Positions 27,359 to 40,293 of a stretch of DNA of 64,000 bases are shown piece by piece. How positions within the stretch are numbered: the first letter of the stretch is position 1; each line of letters starts with the position of its first letter. The notes beneath the pieces were generated by a model that saw only the letters and a list, made by a program, of their open reading frames with translations, ran no database searches and was not told the DNA's origin. A program made the position numbers and the translations under genes. The stretch is from Apophysomyces variabilis (taxonomy: Eukaryota > Mucoromycota > Mucoromycetes > Mucorales > Mucoraceae): positions 116,787-180,786 of the forward strand of contig MZZL01000029.1 of assembly GCA_002749535.1 (NCBI GenBank), given 5' to 3'.

Positions 27359-28816
27359 ATGGATGTGGACATTGCAGCCGATAGAAAGCGCAAAATTGCA
27401 AATGTGCTTGAAACATACTATAGCGATGCTAGTCTTCGATGGGATAAAGTGATGCAAAGTCAAATTAATAAAGATCCTGAGGGCTGTAAGTGATGTGAGC
27501 TTTTCTCGGTATAACTTCGATCATTGATGCAGCTTCGTAAGTTGTACCGCTAAGTACTCTTACAACGCTATCTCGGTTCAAGTCTTTGCAGGCTACAGAA
27601 GAGGAAATTAAAGAGGCCGCGACTACCTATTCATTGTCGAAACTACAAGCAAGTTTTTTCCAATAGTATTTTTCTAGACTCTATAATTAATCAGTTGAAC
27701 AATTCTTTACAGCTCAATGAACGCGGTATCGCGCGTATCAAACCGTTTGTCCTGAACAAAAAAGAAGAACTCGATGATTGGTCTATCTATGTGGTAAGAG
27801 ATTTTGATACCTGGGGAGCAAATCATAAATGCTCTTGGATAGGAAGGATTAGAAAAACCGTATCAAACGGAAAAAGCCATCAGTGAGCTGTTTAACCGTT
27901 TGGTAGGACATGTATCGTATATCCGTATACCAGTCGATCGTAGTGGAAAAGCTCGTTTTTTTGGATACTGCTTTGTTGAATTTGATGATAAAAGTAATGT
28001 GCAAAAAGCTGTCAAGATGTTGAATCGGTACGGTACAATCAGCACAGGTGAAGGTACCGATGAGATTAAGCAAGAAGCAGATGCGTTAAATTTACGGGTT
28101 ATGACAAAGTATGAAGAGAAAATTGAAACCAGAATGTTACTTACCGCGACTTTAGATTGGAATGGAATACATACAAGGAGCAGTATTTAGCTCTCCAAAA
28201 CGAACGAAAGCAGGATATCCAGCGGCTATGGGCTGAATATCAGGAGACAAAAGACGTTGAGCAGCTAACTGCCCAGGAAACATCTGGCTCTCTTCCGGAA
28301 TCACAAGCCGACCATATTACGTACCCGAAGGGTGTAATTGTCCTGGTGACAAATGTGCACCCGAAAAGTTCAAAGACTGTTATCAAGGTTGGGGATCATC
28401 TTTGACTCTATATAAATCTCTTAACTCTCTTTGTCGATAGAAATTACTTGAAACTTCGGGTGCTTCTGTTGCTTTTGTTAACCGAAAACGTGGCCTTAAC
28501 ACGGCAAGTCTACAGGGTTCCTCATGCTCTCTAACATTCTTTGTTGACTAACACCCATCGTTAGTGTCATGTTCGCCTTTCAACTCCTGAAGATGCCCAG
28601 ACAGTCATATCATATTTTCAAAGTAATAGATTGTTTCAAAGAGATGCAAATGATGTCGATGGAGAACCGTTGCAGACGGGCGAATCCGAGCAGTTTGTAT
28701 CAGTGCGACTATTGGAAGGTAAACGTGCATTCTGGAAAATGCTTAATATTCTAACTAGTTGCATAGGACAAGAAGAACGAATTTATTGGGAGAACGACAA
28801 AGCTAACCAAAAGTAA
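27359..28816 (+). CDS. LHP1: La protein (Lhp1), RNA polymerase III transcript chaperone
   Basis: Eight exons: 27359-27485, 27542-27648, 27713-27793, 27843-28108, 28156-28387, 28441-28503, 28565-28718 and 28767-28816. The La motif is at the N-terminus (ANVLETYYSDASLRWDKVM ... VPLSTLTTLSRFKSL). RRM1 follows (WSIYVEGLEKPY ... ARFFGYCFVEFDD), then a charged linker and a second, atypical RRM (GVIVLVTNV ... ASVAFVNRKRGL ... FVSVRLLEG), ending EERIYWENDKANQK. La proteins bind the 3' UUU-OH of pre-tRNAs and other Pol III transcripts. Two introns are GC-AG by frame: 27649-27712 and 28504-28564, both GCAAGT donors. The last intron (48 bp) is stop-free and a multiple of three, so retaining it adds 16 residues. 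Confidence 0.9.
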
Positions 28817-29584
28817 AAGTTTGTGTCATACCGTTGAATCAAAGAAGGATCTATGTGTGGGATCTAGCAGACGGTATCTTTTTAACTGTCAGTGCGTCGC
28901 GGGTATTATGTACGTCTTTGCGGGTCTTAGATTGAAAACCGGTTTGAAATAAACAGTAAGATTTCACAAGGTCTTGTACAATAATATCTTAATCCGGAGG
29001 ACAAGAACATCGGCTTAACGTGCTATGATCAACTCGCCATTTGTCAGTATAATGTTAAGAAAAATAATATTTCCCTACAAAGCAACTATGTGTAATGTAT
29101 TTTGTCTTCTTATGCCATACTAAATGAGTCTTGCGTTTGTAAAAGGAGCAAGACTGCATCAAGAGACGAAATATTTTACGTCGTGAAAATTTTCATTACG
29201 CAAGAAGCATATTCTATTGACATGCATTTACTTGTCCCATAGATACGAAAGTCTGTTTGAACAAAACAAACATACGTACATATATGGTTAGTAATGGTTC
29301 TTTTAATACGAGGATAAAGAGATGACACCCGAAATTGTACACGCAAATGATGGGTCTACGTAAAAAACCTGTAGTTAATAATTCACAACAGTTCTGTTTG
29401 CATGTTCCACTACTGCTTTTAATGATTTGCACCGTTGAGTACCCTTACAAGCTAAGATCTAAATCGTGTTTGCAAACATTGTTCTTCTCGTTCCTCTCCA
29501 CCTCTTTGTCAACGGCGGAAATTGGAATAACATTATTATACTGCACTTTATGATGCTTATGTTTAAATTTTCTATTAATTATAG
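28817..29584. other. Intergenic, 3' flanks of La and ZNF277-like gene
   Basis: AT-rich interval between convergent genes. The short frames at 29214-29553 on both strands are mutually overlapping and unconvincing. No RNA gene or repeat was noticed. Confidence 0.45.
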
Positions 29585-31426
29585 CTAGTCCTTTTTACTG
29601 ACTTCCGTGATCTTAACCCCGTCTGCCTGTTCTAATGATGTGGATATCACCATAGAGAGGAATTTTCTATTTGCTTCATCATCAGATAACTGGAGATCTG
29701 CCTCTATATCGCTTCCATCATCATCAAATCCTGTTAATAGTGGATCATTTTCATAAGTCGGCAGCAAGTATCTATCTGAGTATGAGCTTCTGGAACAAGT
29801 TTTATCTTTGGCTTACCGTGGATCCTTCCAGAAATCGGCATCGGCACTGACAAAGTTTCGGATACAATCTTTCTGTTGCATGTGGGCTGCCAATAGTAAC
29901 AGATCCTCTACTGACTCGCCACAGGAAAAGCATTTGCAAAGCGAAGACTGATAACGTATGTAGTTAATTAACACAATGACCTTGTAGAAATCGAGATCTA
30001 AAACAGATATGTTTTAGCCATGAAAAGCCAATGTGATTCGTACCTTTTTCCCGCCGAACAGCGGAAAGATCAAAACCATGACTTTCTTTCATGTGTTCAA
30101 GTGCTTCTTTAGGAGAGGGAAAAACATGATCATCAAACAAGCACATCGTTGGTTCTGCTTCCTCTTCCTCCCAGTCAGCCCAGGATCTATGAACTAGGTA
30201 AATACTAGATCCTCTTTGATTCAGACTCAACTCATCGCGCCGATCTTCATCGCTTTCATAATTGTCATGTTCAAAGTTTTCCCAGTTCTTTCCAGGTTCC
30301 AAATAGTTGATCACGTAAAAACGATCATATTGTCTGTTCTTAGCAGCAATCTTGAAATGTTTCTTTTTGCGCATATGTTTCCGCAGCACAGCCGGGCTGG
30401 TGAAAGTCTTCTCACAGTACAGACACTGTAATCTATTTGCAAATATCAAGTAAATCATGCAAACTCTTAATATGGGGATATTTGCCTTGTTAACTTCGCC
30501 TCCAACATATCTAGAAATTCATTGACACCAACGAGATTGTCTGGGAGTCCGATATTGAAGTTATGCTCGGCAAACATATGCTTAAATAATGTAGTCCTGG
30601 AGAAGTTACGGTTAACTATAGGCTTTGTTACCGCAGTCTCACCTGTTCTCGTTTACAATTTTACAGAACAGGCATTTTCGAGAAAGTTTGGATTCATAAT
30701 CCCGTTCGTGTTGCTGTGTCTTCAATACTTCATTCTACAGCACGGACAAAATATCAGTACAACCAAAGACAAGGATATGCTTTATACCAATTTTTCTCGC
30801 TGCATCTCGTCTCGAATTTCCTTGTCCAACACGCATTTGTCCGGATCGATGATATACACTATACACACTCTTAATTCCAATGGACGATGATAGTCTTACT
30901 CACCTCCGTTTTCTTCGACATCCTCATAGCCATACTCCACTAGCGGCTTACGAACAAGTTCAGTTGCCCATCTATTGAGATACGCATCCAATGCCATATA
31001 CATATGATGCAAATTTTTAAATACGATATGATGCACGGAGCGGAGATGGTTGACGAGTGAAGTTGTATCGAGAAAAGGTTCCATCGATGGACATGATTGG
31101 AACGGACAGTTAATCACGATAGTGGTGTGGTATGGCGGAACCGGAAGATCGATGGGATCAGAGCGATCGTCCTCTTCTTCGTCCTCTTCGGTGTCATCAT
31201 CGTCAGGAAGATGGTATGGGTTTTCATGTTGAACTTCCGATGCAGTTACCGACTTTGGCTTGGACTCCGATTCCTTCGTAAAGCTTCTAACGCTGGATTT
31301 CACTTCTTTTGCGGTTGAAGATCTAGCTTTATTAGGCGGAAAAGCTCCTTTCTGTTTCGAATGTCTCCTTGCATGAGTGGATGATCCACCTTTAGCAGTG
31401 ACGGTCTGCCAATCTCCATCGGCCAT
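29585..31426 (-). CDS. ZNF277: C2H2 zinc-finger protein, ZNF277-like
   Basis: Seven exons: 30904-31426, 30788-30858, 30644-30734, 30486-30596, 30044-30432, 29817-29997 and 29585-29771. The start ATG at 31424-31426 gives a basic, low-complexity N-terminus and an acidic run (DDDDTEEDEEEDDRSD). Finger-like segments follow: CPFQSCPSMEPFLDTTSLVNH, CLFCKIVNENRTTLFKHMFAEH, CLYCEKTFTSPAVLRKHMRK, CLFDDHVFPSPKEALEHMK and CKCFSCGESVEDLLLLAAHM. KNRQYDRFYVINYLEPGKNW is diagnostic of ZNF277. Human ZNF277 binds ribosomal protein uS5 co-translationally; the fungal role is inferred. Intron 4 (30433-30485) is probably GC-AG, which keeps the KLxxxQCLYC spacing; a GT donor 8 bp earlier is possible. Confidence 0.88.
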
Positions 31427-31869
31427 GTCCTTTGTAAAGACCTATAAGGTTTGCAAGCCACACTTGATCTTTGTTTCTCAGCTGGATGTGTCTTAAAAGC
31501 TGAGCTACCGTGCCATCGTTTGAAGTCAGACGGCATGCCGTTAACCCATATATTTCTTTGCTTATTTGAAACCTCTCGCACTTCCACTAACAAGGATTAA
31601 CAAGCCAAGATGTAATAACAGGAAAGTGCCTTGTTCTTATTTTAGCAAACAGCTCCGTATCTATATCGGTAAAGTGCTAGTCAATGGTCATTAATGTAAC
31701 ATTGAGAGCTTCCGGTTATTGTATGCGGAGCTGAACAGATCAATACTCGGCAAATGACGAGATGAAGACAGTGTCAATAACTCGACATACTGTTTATTGA
31801 ACGAATTTTTACGCTACTTTAAATAAATTTTGGGTCCATGCAAGGATTAAGTTTGCGCTAAAAGGGATA
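31427..31869. other. Intergenic, upstream of ZNF277-like gene
   Basis: A minus-strand frame (31300-31593) overlaps the ZNF277 start in another frame and is not supported. The right part grades into repeat family B. Confidence 0.4.
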
Positions 31870-32440
31870 TAAATAAGCGTCATTAGCAAGTGGATTATGC
31901 GGGAAATATATTTTGCTTACATCAACTTGGTCCTCCAGTGGACACAAAATTCATTCAAGAAGCATAAAGAATACGTTCATGGTTAGTAAATAGAAGGATA
32001 GCTTGACATCTTTTTTACTTACCCCCGAAGGGTAATCCTACCCAAAAGTAGGGGCCGGTATAAATGTAACGCACTGCAGAGGACTTGAATCGATGCAACA
32101 CCTGGCGAGGACTTGGAAGCAGAAGATAATGAATGACACTATGCATAAACAGACAAGATTTCTTTTTCACTTACCTAGCGGAGTGCAGGGAGCTTACTCA
32201 CACATCCAAGGTGGTTCGGGACAGAGGTCATGTAGGCTAAAGGATACAGAACCGGGACGTCAGTCATTCTGTACATATAATCAATGCGAAGTACATACCG
32301 GGGATGTTTTGGATAATAGAGCCAAGGAGCAGAAAAGGTGTTGTCCCTTCGCGTTTATATTGCTCGGGTCACTGAAACCAAAAATCACAGTCATGGATAA
32401 GAAATCGATGGATGTCTTATGGATGACAACAATTCAGAGA
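31870..32440. repeat. Dispersed repeat family B, copy 2
   Basis: Same orientation as copy 1 at 20430-21010, with alternating conserved and diverged blocks across the whole length. Shared features include a cluster of splice-donor-like 'cttac' words and the 'aaatcacagt' block at the right. No coding frame survives. Confidence 0.65.
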
Positions 32441-32694
32441 TAAGACAACAATTGTCCCAAGAGTAAAAATGGACTCAGTCTGATAGGATGTCTTGAACAA
32501 AATGGAACATCTGTAGAGGTAATTACCCTCTCCGTTCGTTTCTATACGTCATTGATGCTATTATATCCGTTTCTGTCAGTTATGGCATCAGAAGCTGTCA
32601 GGGCAATGATACACAATTCCGGTTCTGCTCAATTGTATTGCCTTACATTCCACTTTTATTTTCCCTGCATGTAGTTGTGTTCTTTTTTTCTTTT

Positions 32695-33060
32695 ATTGTA
32701 TCTTAAACTTTGTCTATTAGGCAATCACAAAAGATTGGATTGCCACGGAATGAACGCTTAGTATCTTGTCATGGATAATGCGCCCATCCATACACCAGTC
32801 AAGGTTAAGCAGTTGGTCGAAGAAAGATGATACAAATGTCTCTAGCTTCCTCTCTACTCTCCTTTTCTTAACCCAATAAAAGAATTTTGGCCCAAAGTGA
32901 AGGCTGGGGTAAGAAGGGAGCCCTTACAAGTTGACGATAACAATCAAGAGCGTATTGTTGAAGCAGCGCGAAAAGTAAAGCACTCAGACTGTCAAGAATG
33001 GATCAGATACTCTGCGAGGTTTTTTGTTAGATGCAAAAATAGAGAACCACTTCTTTAAAT
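32695..33060 (+). pseudogene. Tc1/mariner transposase C-terminal fragment (dead)
   Basis: One frame reads LVMDNAPIHTPVKVKQLVEE, a stop, YKCL, a stop, LPLYSPFLNPIKEFW, then a tail rich in charged residues ending near RFFVRC. This is the second catalytic Asp region (LVMDNAPIH) and the third-residue region (LNPIxEFW) of DD34D/E transposases. Two in-frame stops and Lys in place of the usual first Glu of IEEFW show it is inactive. The N-terminal part and terminal repeats were not found. Confidence 0.85.
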
Positions 33061-34753
33061 AAACTCGTCTTGCTGTGGTTTGAAACAAACTATCTCGGTG
33101 ATTGTGAACATGGACACGACTTGACACAAAGAAGGGTAGATCACAATAGATGCAAGCGGATACAGACTCGTACAACCATCGATACGATCACCTACTATGC
33201 CATTTGATAAAGTGTGCTCTCTAGAGTACGAGACTTCACTAGTCACTTGTTGTCAGACTTCTGACAGAGTAGGTGTTGCAAATATCCAAATGTGGAGCAC
33301 AATTAGCTTATAAAATATGTCTTCATTTTGTCGCTTGCCACCATTCCTCTGTCTTTTTCGGCTTTATACAATTTAGCATTTTTATAGTCGTGCTCCTAAA
33401 CCCGTACTGGAACAGACTTTATGCAATCGGTTTTGTCCCAAAATAGAGAGGGATCTAACGCATGAGTCTTTAACTGTATAGTGACTGCATGTCTATCAGA
33501 CCAAGCTGCGTCAAAAATTTGCATAACCTTTGTTCCTGTGGTTTGCTTCGCGGAATGCTTATCTGTCTCAGAACGGTTGTGATCAGATATTAACAATGAG
33601 CATTACGATCCGCCTATTCTGTTTCGTTTGCCATTTATTTTTCCCCTTGATTCATTGATTTCGATCTCGGGACAGAAGTAAGAATCCGATCAGGAACAAA
33701 CTGAGGTGCAGAACACTGTAAAAGAACAATAAGTTTGATATTAGATCCTGACGAAACATACTTTATAGAATGAAAGGGCTTAAAACTTTCAAATTGAAAA
33801 TAGTTTTGCCGTAATGCTTCAGGGACAAAGAAAAATATAGAGAAGAAATCAACAGTAATACGGAATCATGTTTTATAATCCGTATTCCGTCGGTATTAAT
33901 CGTCTCGCTGCAGCGAGATTGACCGATCAATCACGTTACAATGACTTGTAATGTAATTCAGATTCAAAAAACGACATGATGCGCACAATAAAAAAAGATG
34001 CCGTAGCAGATTTTCCTTGTGTTGACTTTTTGCTACTTTCCGAGCTCGTCAGTGATACCTTCCAATTCAATGTGTCAAATGCTTTCAATGTGAGTTGTTA
34101 AATATTATGATTAGTTAAAATCATAACGCTTCGTTACTCACTGCCAATCACATTGTACCAAAATGTTAATTATTAATATCATAAACGTAGACATCAAATA
34201 AAGACAATCATTTGTTATTCTCTTATTCTCGTTTGTTCTATTTGGCACGATTGGACTGAACTTGCATGGCCATTGATTGGATCAGCCAAAAAGAAGTACG
34301 ACAAGGGCAACGAAGACCGATGTCATAGAGAACCAATCCAATCATAGATACGAAGCAACCATGACAACACGGATGTCGTGCGCGGTATTTTCTTCCTGAT
34401 CTGGGTTTTCTTCCTGGCAAAGGTCAAACCCACTGGGGATCAAGGGTAACAAAAGAGATAGAGAATAAACGGATGGTTTTCTTTATTGCTAAACAAATCT
34501 ATGGGATATTTATATTTTCCTAAAACTAATTGTAACAATGCCAAGACGGCCGAGGATCCAAAATAAGTAAAATAAACGGACAAGAGATTATGTAATATTT
34601 CGCTGAGCATGGTCTTCCTGGAGATGTTGCTGTTTTGTGATGAAGACCGATGCGTTAGACGTTTGCCGTTTTTGGACCAAGGCCGATCTGACCAAAATGT
34701 TTGTGTCACTACAATTTTGCAGACACGACACAGACACGACATAAGCCAAAAAT
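33061..34753. other. AT-rich interval with an LTR-like fragment
   Basis: No convincing gene. A block at about 34020-34110 (tttttgctactttccgag ... cagtgatacctt ... tgtcaaatgctttcaatgtg) is related to blocks at 55410-55450 and 55970-56045, so it is part of a dispersed repeat. Both lie within about 0.7 kb of a tRNA gene. A minus-strand frame at 34238-34420 is unrecognised. Confidence 0.45.
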
Positions 34754-34826
34754 GATTCCTGCCAGATTCGAACTGGCGACCGTCTGTGTGTTAGACAGAC
34801 GTGATAACCAACTACACCAAGGAATC
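34754..34826 (-). tRNA. tRNA-Val (AAC)
   Basis: The minus strand folds as a full 73-nt cloverleaf without an intron. Acceptor GATTCCT pairs with AGGAATC. A D-arm follows (GTGTAGTTGGTTATCAC). The anticodon arm is TCTGT-CTAACAC-ACAGA with AAC at the anticodon, and the T-arm is GCCAG-TTCGAAT-CTGGC. All stems pair. The 5' end faces an inverted-repeat arm that begins about 30 bp upstream. Confidence 0.97.
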
Positions 34827-34856
34827 TCATGATTTTTTGTCGTGAACGAGACTACT

Positions 34857-35150
34857 CAACATAGTGATATATCACCACCGAAGAGAAAATTCAAGCTGAC
34901 CAATCCTGGTCGCCGGAAAACCGTTGTTCCGAGCACGTGATCTGAAAGATCGTTACAGATACTACTTGAACATTCTGAAAGTATCATACACACAGATCAA
35001 AATAGATATTCTTAGTACTTTCTAGTAAAAGTATTATATATAGATTATATTTCTTCTAATATATTCTGTTCTGTAAAATATAAATATCATTAGAATAATA
35101 TTCAATAAAGAATAATGAAGAAATTAATCAGTAATTTAAGAGTTATTGTA
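34857..35150 (+). repeat. Inverted-repeat arm, left (pairs with 39963-40243)
   Basis: About 290 bp closely match the reverse complement of 39963-40243. Anchors are the block catcctggtcgccggaaaac, 'agtactttctagta' and 'tattcaataaagaa'. The arms enclose about 4.8 kb. They could be two solo LTRs in opposite orientation or the long termini of a foldback-type element. No clear TG...CA ends were found. Confidence 0.85.
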
Positions 35151-38100
35151 GAATCTGAGGGAAATTTAAGATAAAAAATGGATAACAAGAATAAATCCTT
35201 GAGACTCGAGAAAAGAGTTTTTATTTATTAAGATTAGATTCCAAGTCTTATTTATACTGTGAGTGGTTATTAGATCATAGTTTCTTTGACACAGATAATA
35301 AACCAATCAGTAAACATATTCATGATGAAGAAAAGTTTTTCATTGGGATAGCCAATGGTAGATTTTCGTTTAGTCATGGTAAAGAGGTTATCTCTGAGTT
35401 CCTGAGTCTGGACTGTGTCTTTATTCAACAGGTTTCAGACTGTTATTATGTCAGATCGACTTCAGGTTTAAGAAGAAGTCTTTTTTACAATCTCTGCTTT
35501 ATTCTTCTTTTAATTACTGCTTTGGGTAATGTGAAGACGTTTATTGGTCTGTGTGTATGTCAAAATATGACAGTTATCTTTTATTCTTTGCTTTTGACAA
35601 GGCTGGTTTGAGCATTCCAGGTATTATCATCATTTGGATAGAAGCAAGACAACCAGGGGAAAAGAATCTAAGAATCCAACATTTTAATATGATGTGTAGT
35701 AGACCAGAGCAAAATTACCATATTATATTGTAAAACACAAAGAACATCAAAGATGCTCAGCAAGAAAGAAGGATGTCGGTAGTGCAGAGCTGGATGCAGT
35801 AGCATGTTTAGTTGTCAAGATATTCGATTTCAAAGTTTTGTCAATTTTTTTTATTAAGTGATCTATTGTAAAGTCAAAAAAAAATCCTTATTCCCTTGGT
35901 CAACGCACAAGTACTATTGGTACATGATCATTAGTACACAACATTTTCGATATTTTTCTTTTCTCTTCTCTTTTTTTTTTCTTTTCTCTTTTTTCTTTAG
36001 GTAACCTATCTGGCTAAGCCGATTCATTTAACCAATAACAAACTTTACCTGAAACTTCACAAGATATACTAACTTCAGCCAAGACCATTTAGAGTTACCT
36101 TGTTCTTTTTTTGTTTATTTCTTTTTTTTATTCTTTTATTCTTTTTCTTATCCGATTATCCTTTGAAATTTAGTATAAATAACCCCAATCAAAGTCGAAT
36201 ATGTTGAATACGAATGTAGACAATAGGGCAATAGACCAGTGATTAACCAGACTAAAAGGTATTGATCAACTTTATTTCTATTAAAGCTTATTTATACTAA
36301 ATGTGAGACACTTTTCAACTGAGATCGTAAAACTTTTCATGAGGCTTATTCATGATAGCGGAAGATCAAGTACTTAGGACGAATCAGATATCCCTGATAT
36401 GACAATAGTTTCCAAGGAACAATAACAGATCCGATCCATTGGTTATATGTACCTGAAACCTAGTTACATAGTAATTGGTACGTTTGATGAACCTGAGTTT
36501 GAATAGCTTATTGTATTCCAATCAGTTGTCTCAAAGTGACAAGCTGTAGTCAAATAACTGACAGTTGTTGTTTCATACTTGGTTAATAGTTAATCCTTCA
36601 GATATGAATACAACAGAATAAATGACAGGTTTTTCATCTCAAATCTTTCTTTTGATTGAAATCTTTTAAGAGAAACACTCTCTAAAAAGAAGCAGCTTTA
36701 TTTTATCCATTGTGATTATACTGCGCCTCCATTAGTTTTATCAAGCAACCATTGATAACCTAAATCCAATCAATTTATATTTCTTTTTTTTTTATTTTGA
36801 TTCTATTTACTCTACAAGAACTTTGTCGTATAGCTAGTATATCGTTATACACCTTAATAGCAGGACTACAATACAGTTTCCCAATTTGGTATATAGATCA
36901 TCGTATTTTACATGCAATGTAGCTCTCTCCTTTACGCAGTATAAAGACGATCAGACCATCTTACTACATGCATCATGTATCAAACTAAGTGTACAGTTTA
37001 ATCTATGCAAGATGGTTCTTTCCCTCTTTCTTTACATCTCTCTATCCTCCTAGATCTACACTGCATTTACAGAGACAACACATAGAACAACACATTACAC
37101 AACGCATACACTTACATTTAGAGACAACATGTAAATAGTCGTGAAAACACAATGATAATAAAAACAATCTCGACTCAGCCTCAAAGGATTCTATTGTCCG
37201 ATTTTCTTTTATCTCATTTGTCTCTAACTTATACCACAAACTTACCGACCATCTGATTTATCTGATCTAAGCAAGAGATCATTGTCAAGACTCTATCAAG
37301 AACTCCGATTCTCTGAACTTTATCTTTGTTATCCTATATTTGGTTATCATTGATCAACCGATCAATTGACTTATATTGTCAAGCCTTTGGCCTAACCGTT
37401 TCTTTCGAACAAATTCAAGTTATCTCTTAGTCTTGGTGTTAGACTTTAACTCACACCTGGTGCTCACTTATTCTCAAAAGCATTCAACGGTAAATTATTA
37501 TTCTACTATCAAGATCCTACCTAAAATTACGCCGTAACACCGTTTGTGACGATCAATAAATCTTTTTTTTTTTTAGACAGTTGATCTCCATTCCCGGAAA
37601 ATTTTTAGACAATGGGCAGTAGAAATAATAAAAACAATCTCTTTTATCTCTAATAGATTTTCAATTAAAATCGAGCAACTTGTTGTACGCTCCCTACAGT
37701 TTATTCAAAAGAGAAGAAATAGCAAATTTGGAAGTTTGGAAATCAAACTTGCTGATAACCTCAATTGAAGTAAAGAAAGTAACAGAAAACAGAAGATTGT
37801 ATTTGCTCAAATACCCCACATGTCATTTTTGTCGGGTAAAGCTATTAGTTGTTTTGTATCTGATATAAAATAATAAAAATAGATTATAAGATAACTCTCC
37901 TTTATTTGATCCAAGTGAAGAGTTTATATAGTTTTCTAAAACTTGCTGCAGTACATGATCAATACCTTTTTACTAAGCTGATTATTCTGATTTGGGTATT
38001 ATTATTGATTAATAGATAAGGCCAGAAAAGGAAGATACTAAGAAGGTTCATCTGTCATGTGATTCTAGCAGTTGACATGGCCTTTTTGCAGGTTACTTTG

Positions 38101-38173
38101 CTGTTTGGCATGAAGCGCTATTTCTTCTTTTACTTCCTTATTTCTGATTAGCTTTTTATGCTTTTACTCATAA
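35151..38173. other. AT-rich non-coding filler inside the inverted-repeat pair
   Basis: Long T-rich tracts (for example 35960-36000 and 36110-36150) dominate. No protein domain was recognisable on either strand; short frames such as 37680-37868 have no coding character. Probably decayed transposon DNA. Confidence 0.45.
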
Positions 38174-39250
38174 TATTTTGACACCTTGTATAATAATTTT
38201 TTCAGGCCTAATCACCTAAGTAAATGCAACATGGAAACAATGAAAAGATAGAGCCTTTAGGAGTAAGAATGGTGGAAAGTTTTTCTTGCTCTTCAAGAAG
38301 TACACGGCTAGGTACATACACGTTGGCCTAGGTGCGCCACCTTTGCTCTTGGTTTGGTGCACACCTGCCTTGTACGTGCACAACTCCTATGGACCTGGTT
38401 GGTACACCACAATCAGTTATTTGTACACGCACATCCTCCTCGGACGTAAATGGTCATTTGGTGTAACTTGGAAAACACGACTGAGTCCTTCCTCCCATTC
38501 TTTCCCAGTGATCGCATGCTTTTCTTAACCTATGTCCTTAGCGCTTACCTCCGTTTTGTATGGTTTCAATTTTAAGTTAGTTCTAGTGAATTCCCCTCTT
38601 TGGTCGAATAGTTTCAGAAGAAGTAAAGACACCGGGAAGGGAAAAAAGAACCGGAACCGTATTATACTTGCAAACATCTTTTTCTGGATACAGTGAATTT
38701 GGAGTGTCTTTGAGATTGCTTTTGAGAAAGGATCTAAGGAACTCATCTTTACTGCTAAGATCGTTTGAAGTGACATTGTTTATTTGGTGAACTCCCTTTG
38801 TTATCTTCCTTCATATATTTTATTTTGTTTTCACACTCTTCTACTACCCTTCGTTATATCTTTTCCTTAACCTGACCCTCCCTCAATTGTATTTGTTTAA
38901 ACAGTTAATATTTTGTGAATTCATTATTTACACTTGTTGTTGTTGTACTTTTGTGTCTGGTACTATTTTATTTATTTCTACCCCCATCCTTCTTTTTGTA
39001 CTTACTTGTCACAGTACATAAGCACCGCACGTGTCAATTTTGACACGATGTGTTGTAGTTTTTTCTGGCCGTATACAGGACCAACATCGACATGGAATTT
39101 GCATCGAAATCACAGGAAATGTCCAGAGTATTTACGATGAACAGATGTACGTACACAACAATTACACTGGTTGTAGTGCACCTAAGTGGGGTGCGTGAGC
39201 GGAAACTGAAAAACGACTGAACGATCCTGAAGTTAACAATGCAGTGTATA
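38174..39250 (+). repeat. 1.08-kb element, copy 1 (inverted copy at 54204-55293)
   Basis: Highly similar to the reverse complement of 54204-55293. The ends are short inverted words, tattttgacac at the left and gtgtata at the right. An 83-codon frame on the opposite strand (38525-38776; MSLQTILAVKMSS...) is nearly identical in both copies, as expected for young copies rather than proof of coding. The length would fit a long solo LTR or a non-autonomous element. Confidence 0.88.
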
Positions 39251-39559
39251 AAACTGGATGTAACACGTCATGATAAATTACACACGACATCTGTTTCTCA
39301 AGTACATCCATGGACCTTACTTATTGACACAATTTCGCCTTTTACATCTTTTGTTATCATCATTTTTCTATTAGTAGTCTTAATATGTCTTTGGTCTAAA
39401 GACAAACTTAGTTTTCTTGAAGGCAATAGAAATAAATATAGTGGGATCTGAGAGAAAAAACCACAGTGAATTTCACCATACCTTTTCTGCTCAATTGAAC
39501 AAGTGGCACTCTACGCTTAGATTGCACTTATTTAGTTGGTTGTCTTTATTTCTTTTTTT

Positions 39560-39870
39560 TATTTTCCCTTTTTAAACCTCCCTATTGTTGTTTCATTTTA
39601 GCTGTTGTTGAGTTATTGTTGTCATTGGATCATCGGACAATCATTGAAACAAGTAACTAGCAATAAGCTTATTGTGTCATATTTTGTATTCTCTTTTGAG
39701 ATCCTATTTCATTGTACCTTTCTGCCACCGCTTAGTATATCTATTTTGTCAAGATCTTTTTCTTATCTGTATACCTTTTCTAGTGTTTGTTCTGCGAACA
39801 TCTTTTATTATCTCTAACGTGTACTTCCAACCCTCTTATAAACACTGCACACATCAATTTTTGTTGATTC
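39560..39870 (+). repeat. Repeat segment, inverted copy at 52150-52475
   Basis: This segment aligns with the reverse complement of 52150-52475 ('cctattgttgtttcattttagctgttgttgag' type block and 'gtgtacttcc'), at lower identity than the 1.08-kb element next to it. Together with that element it suggests one composite transposon seen in two opposite copies, the second interrupted by hAT DNA. Confidence 0.6.
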
Positions 39871-39962
39871 TTGGATTCTTTCCCCCTGATTGTGTTGCTT
39901 CTGGCCAAGCAATGATAATTCCCAGAATTCTCAAACCAGCCTTGTCAAAAGCAAAGAATAAA

Positions 39963-40243
39963 AGATAACTCTTGAATTATTGATTGATTTCTTCATTGTT
40001 CTTTATTGAATGTTATTCTATTGATATTTATATTTTACAGAGCAGAGTATGTTAGAAGAATATACTCTATAATATTTTTACTAGAAAGTACTAGGAGTAT
40101 CTATTTCGATTTGTGTGTATGATACTTCCAGAATATTCAAGCAGTATCTGTAATGATCTTCCAGATCACCTGCTCAGAATAACGGTTTTCCGGCGACCAG
40201 GATTGGTCGGCTTGAATTTTCTCTTCGGTGGTGACGTGTTACT
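39963..40243 (-). repeat. Inverted-repeat arm, right (pairs with 34857-35150)
   Basis: Reverse complement of the arm beside tRNA-Val. Identity is high with single-base differences and small indels. Just outside it, 40271-40293 reads attttgacac followed at once by tgtgtata, which looks like the two ends of the 1.08-kb element fused. Confidence 0.85.
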
Positions 40244-40293
40244 ATGTGGAATGGTCTTGTCCATGACATTTTGACACTGTGTATAGTGGTTGG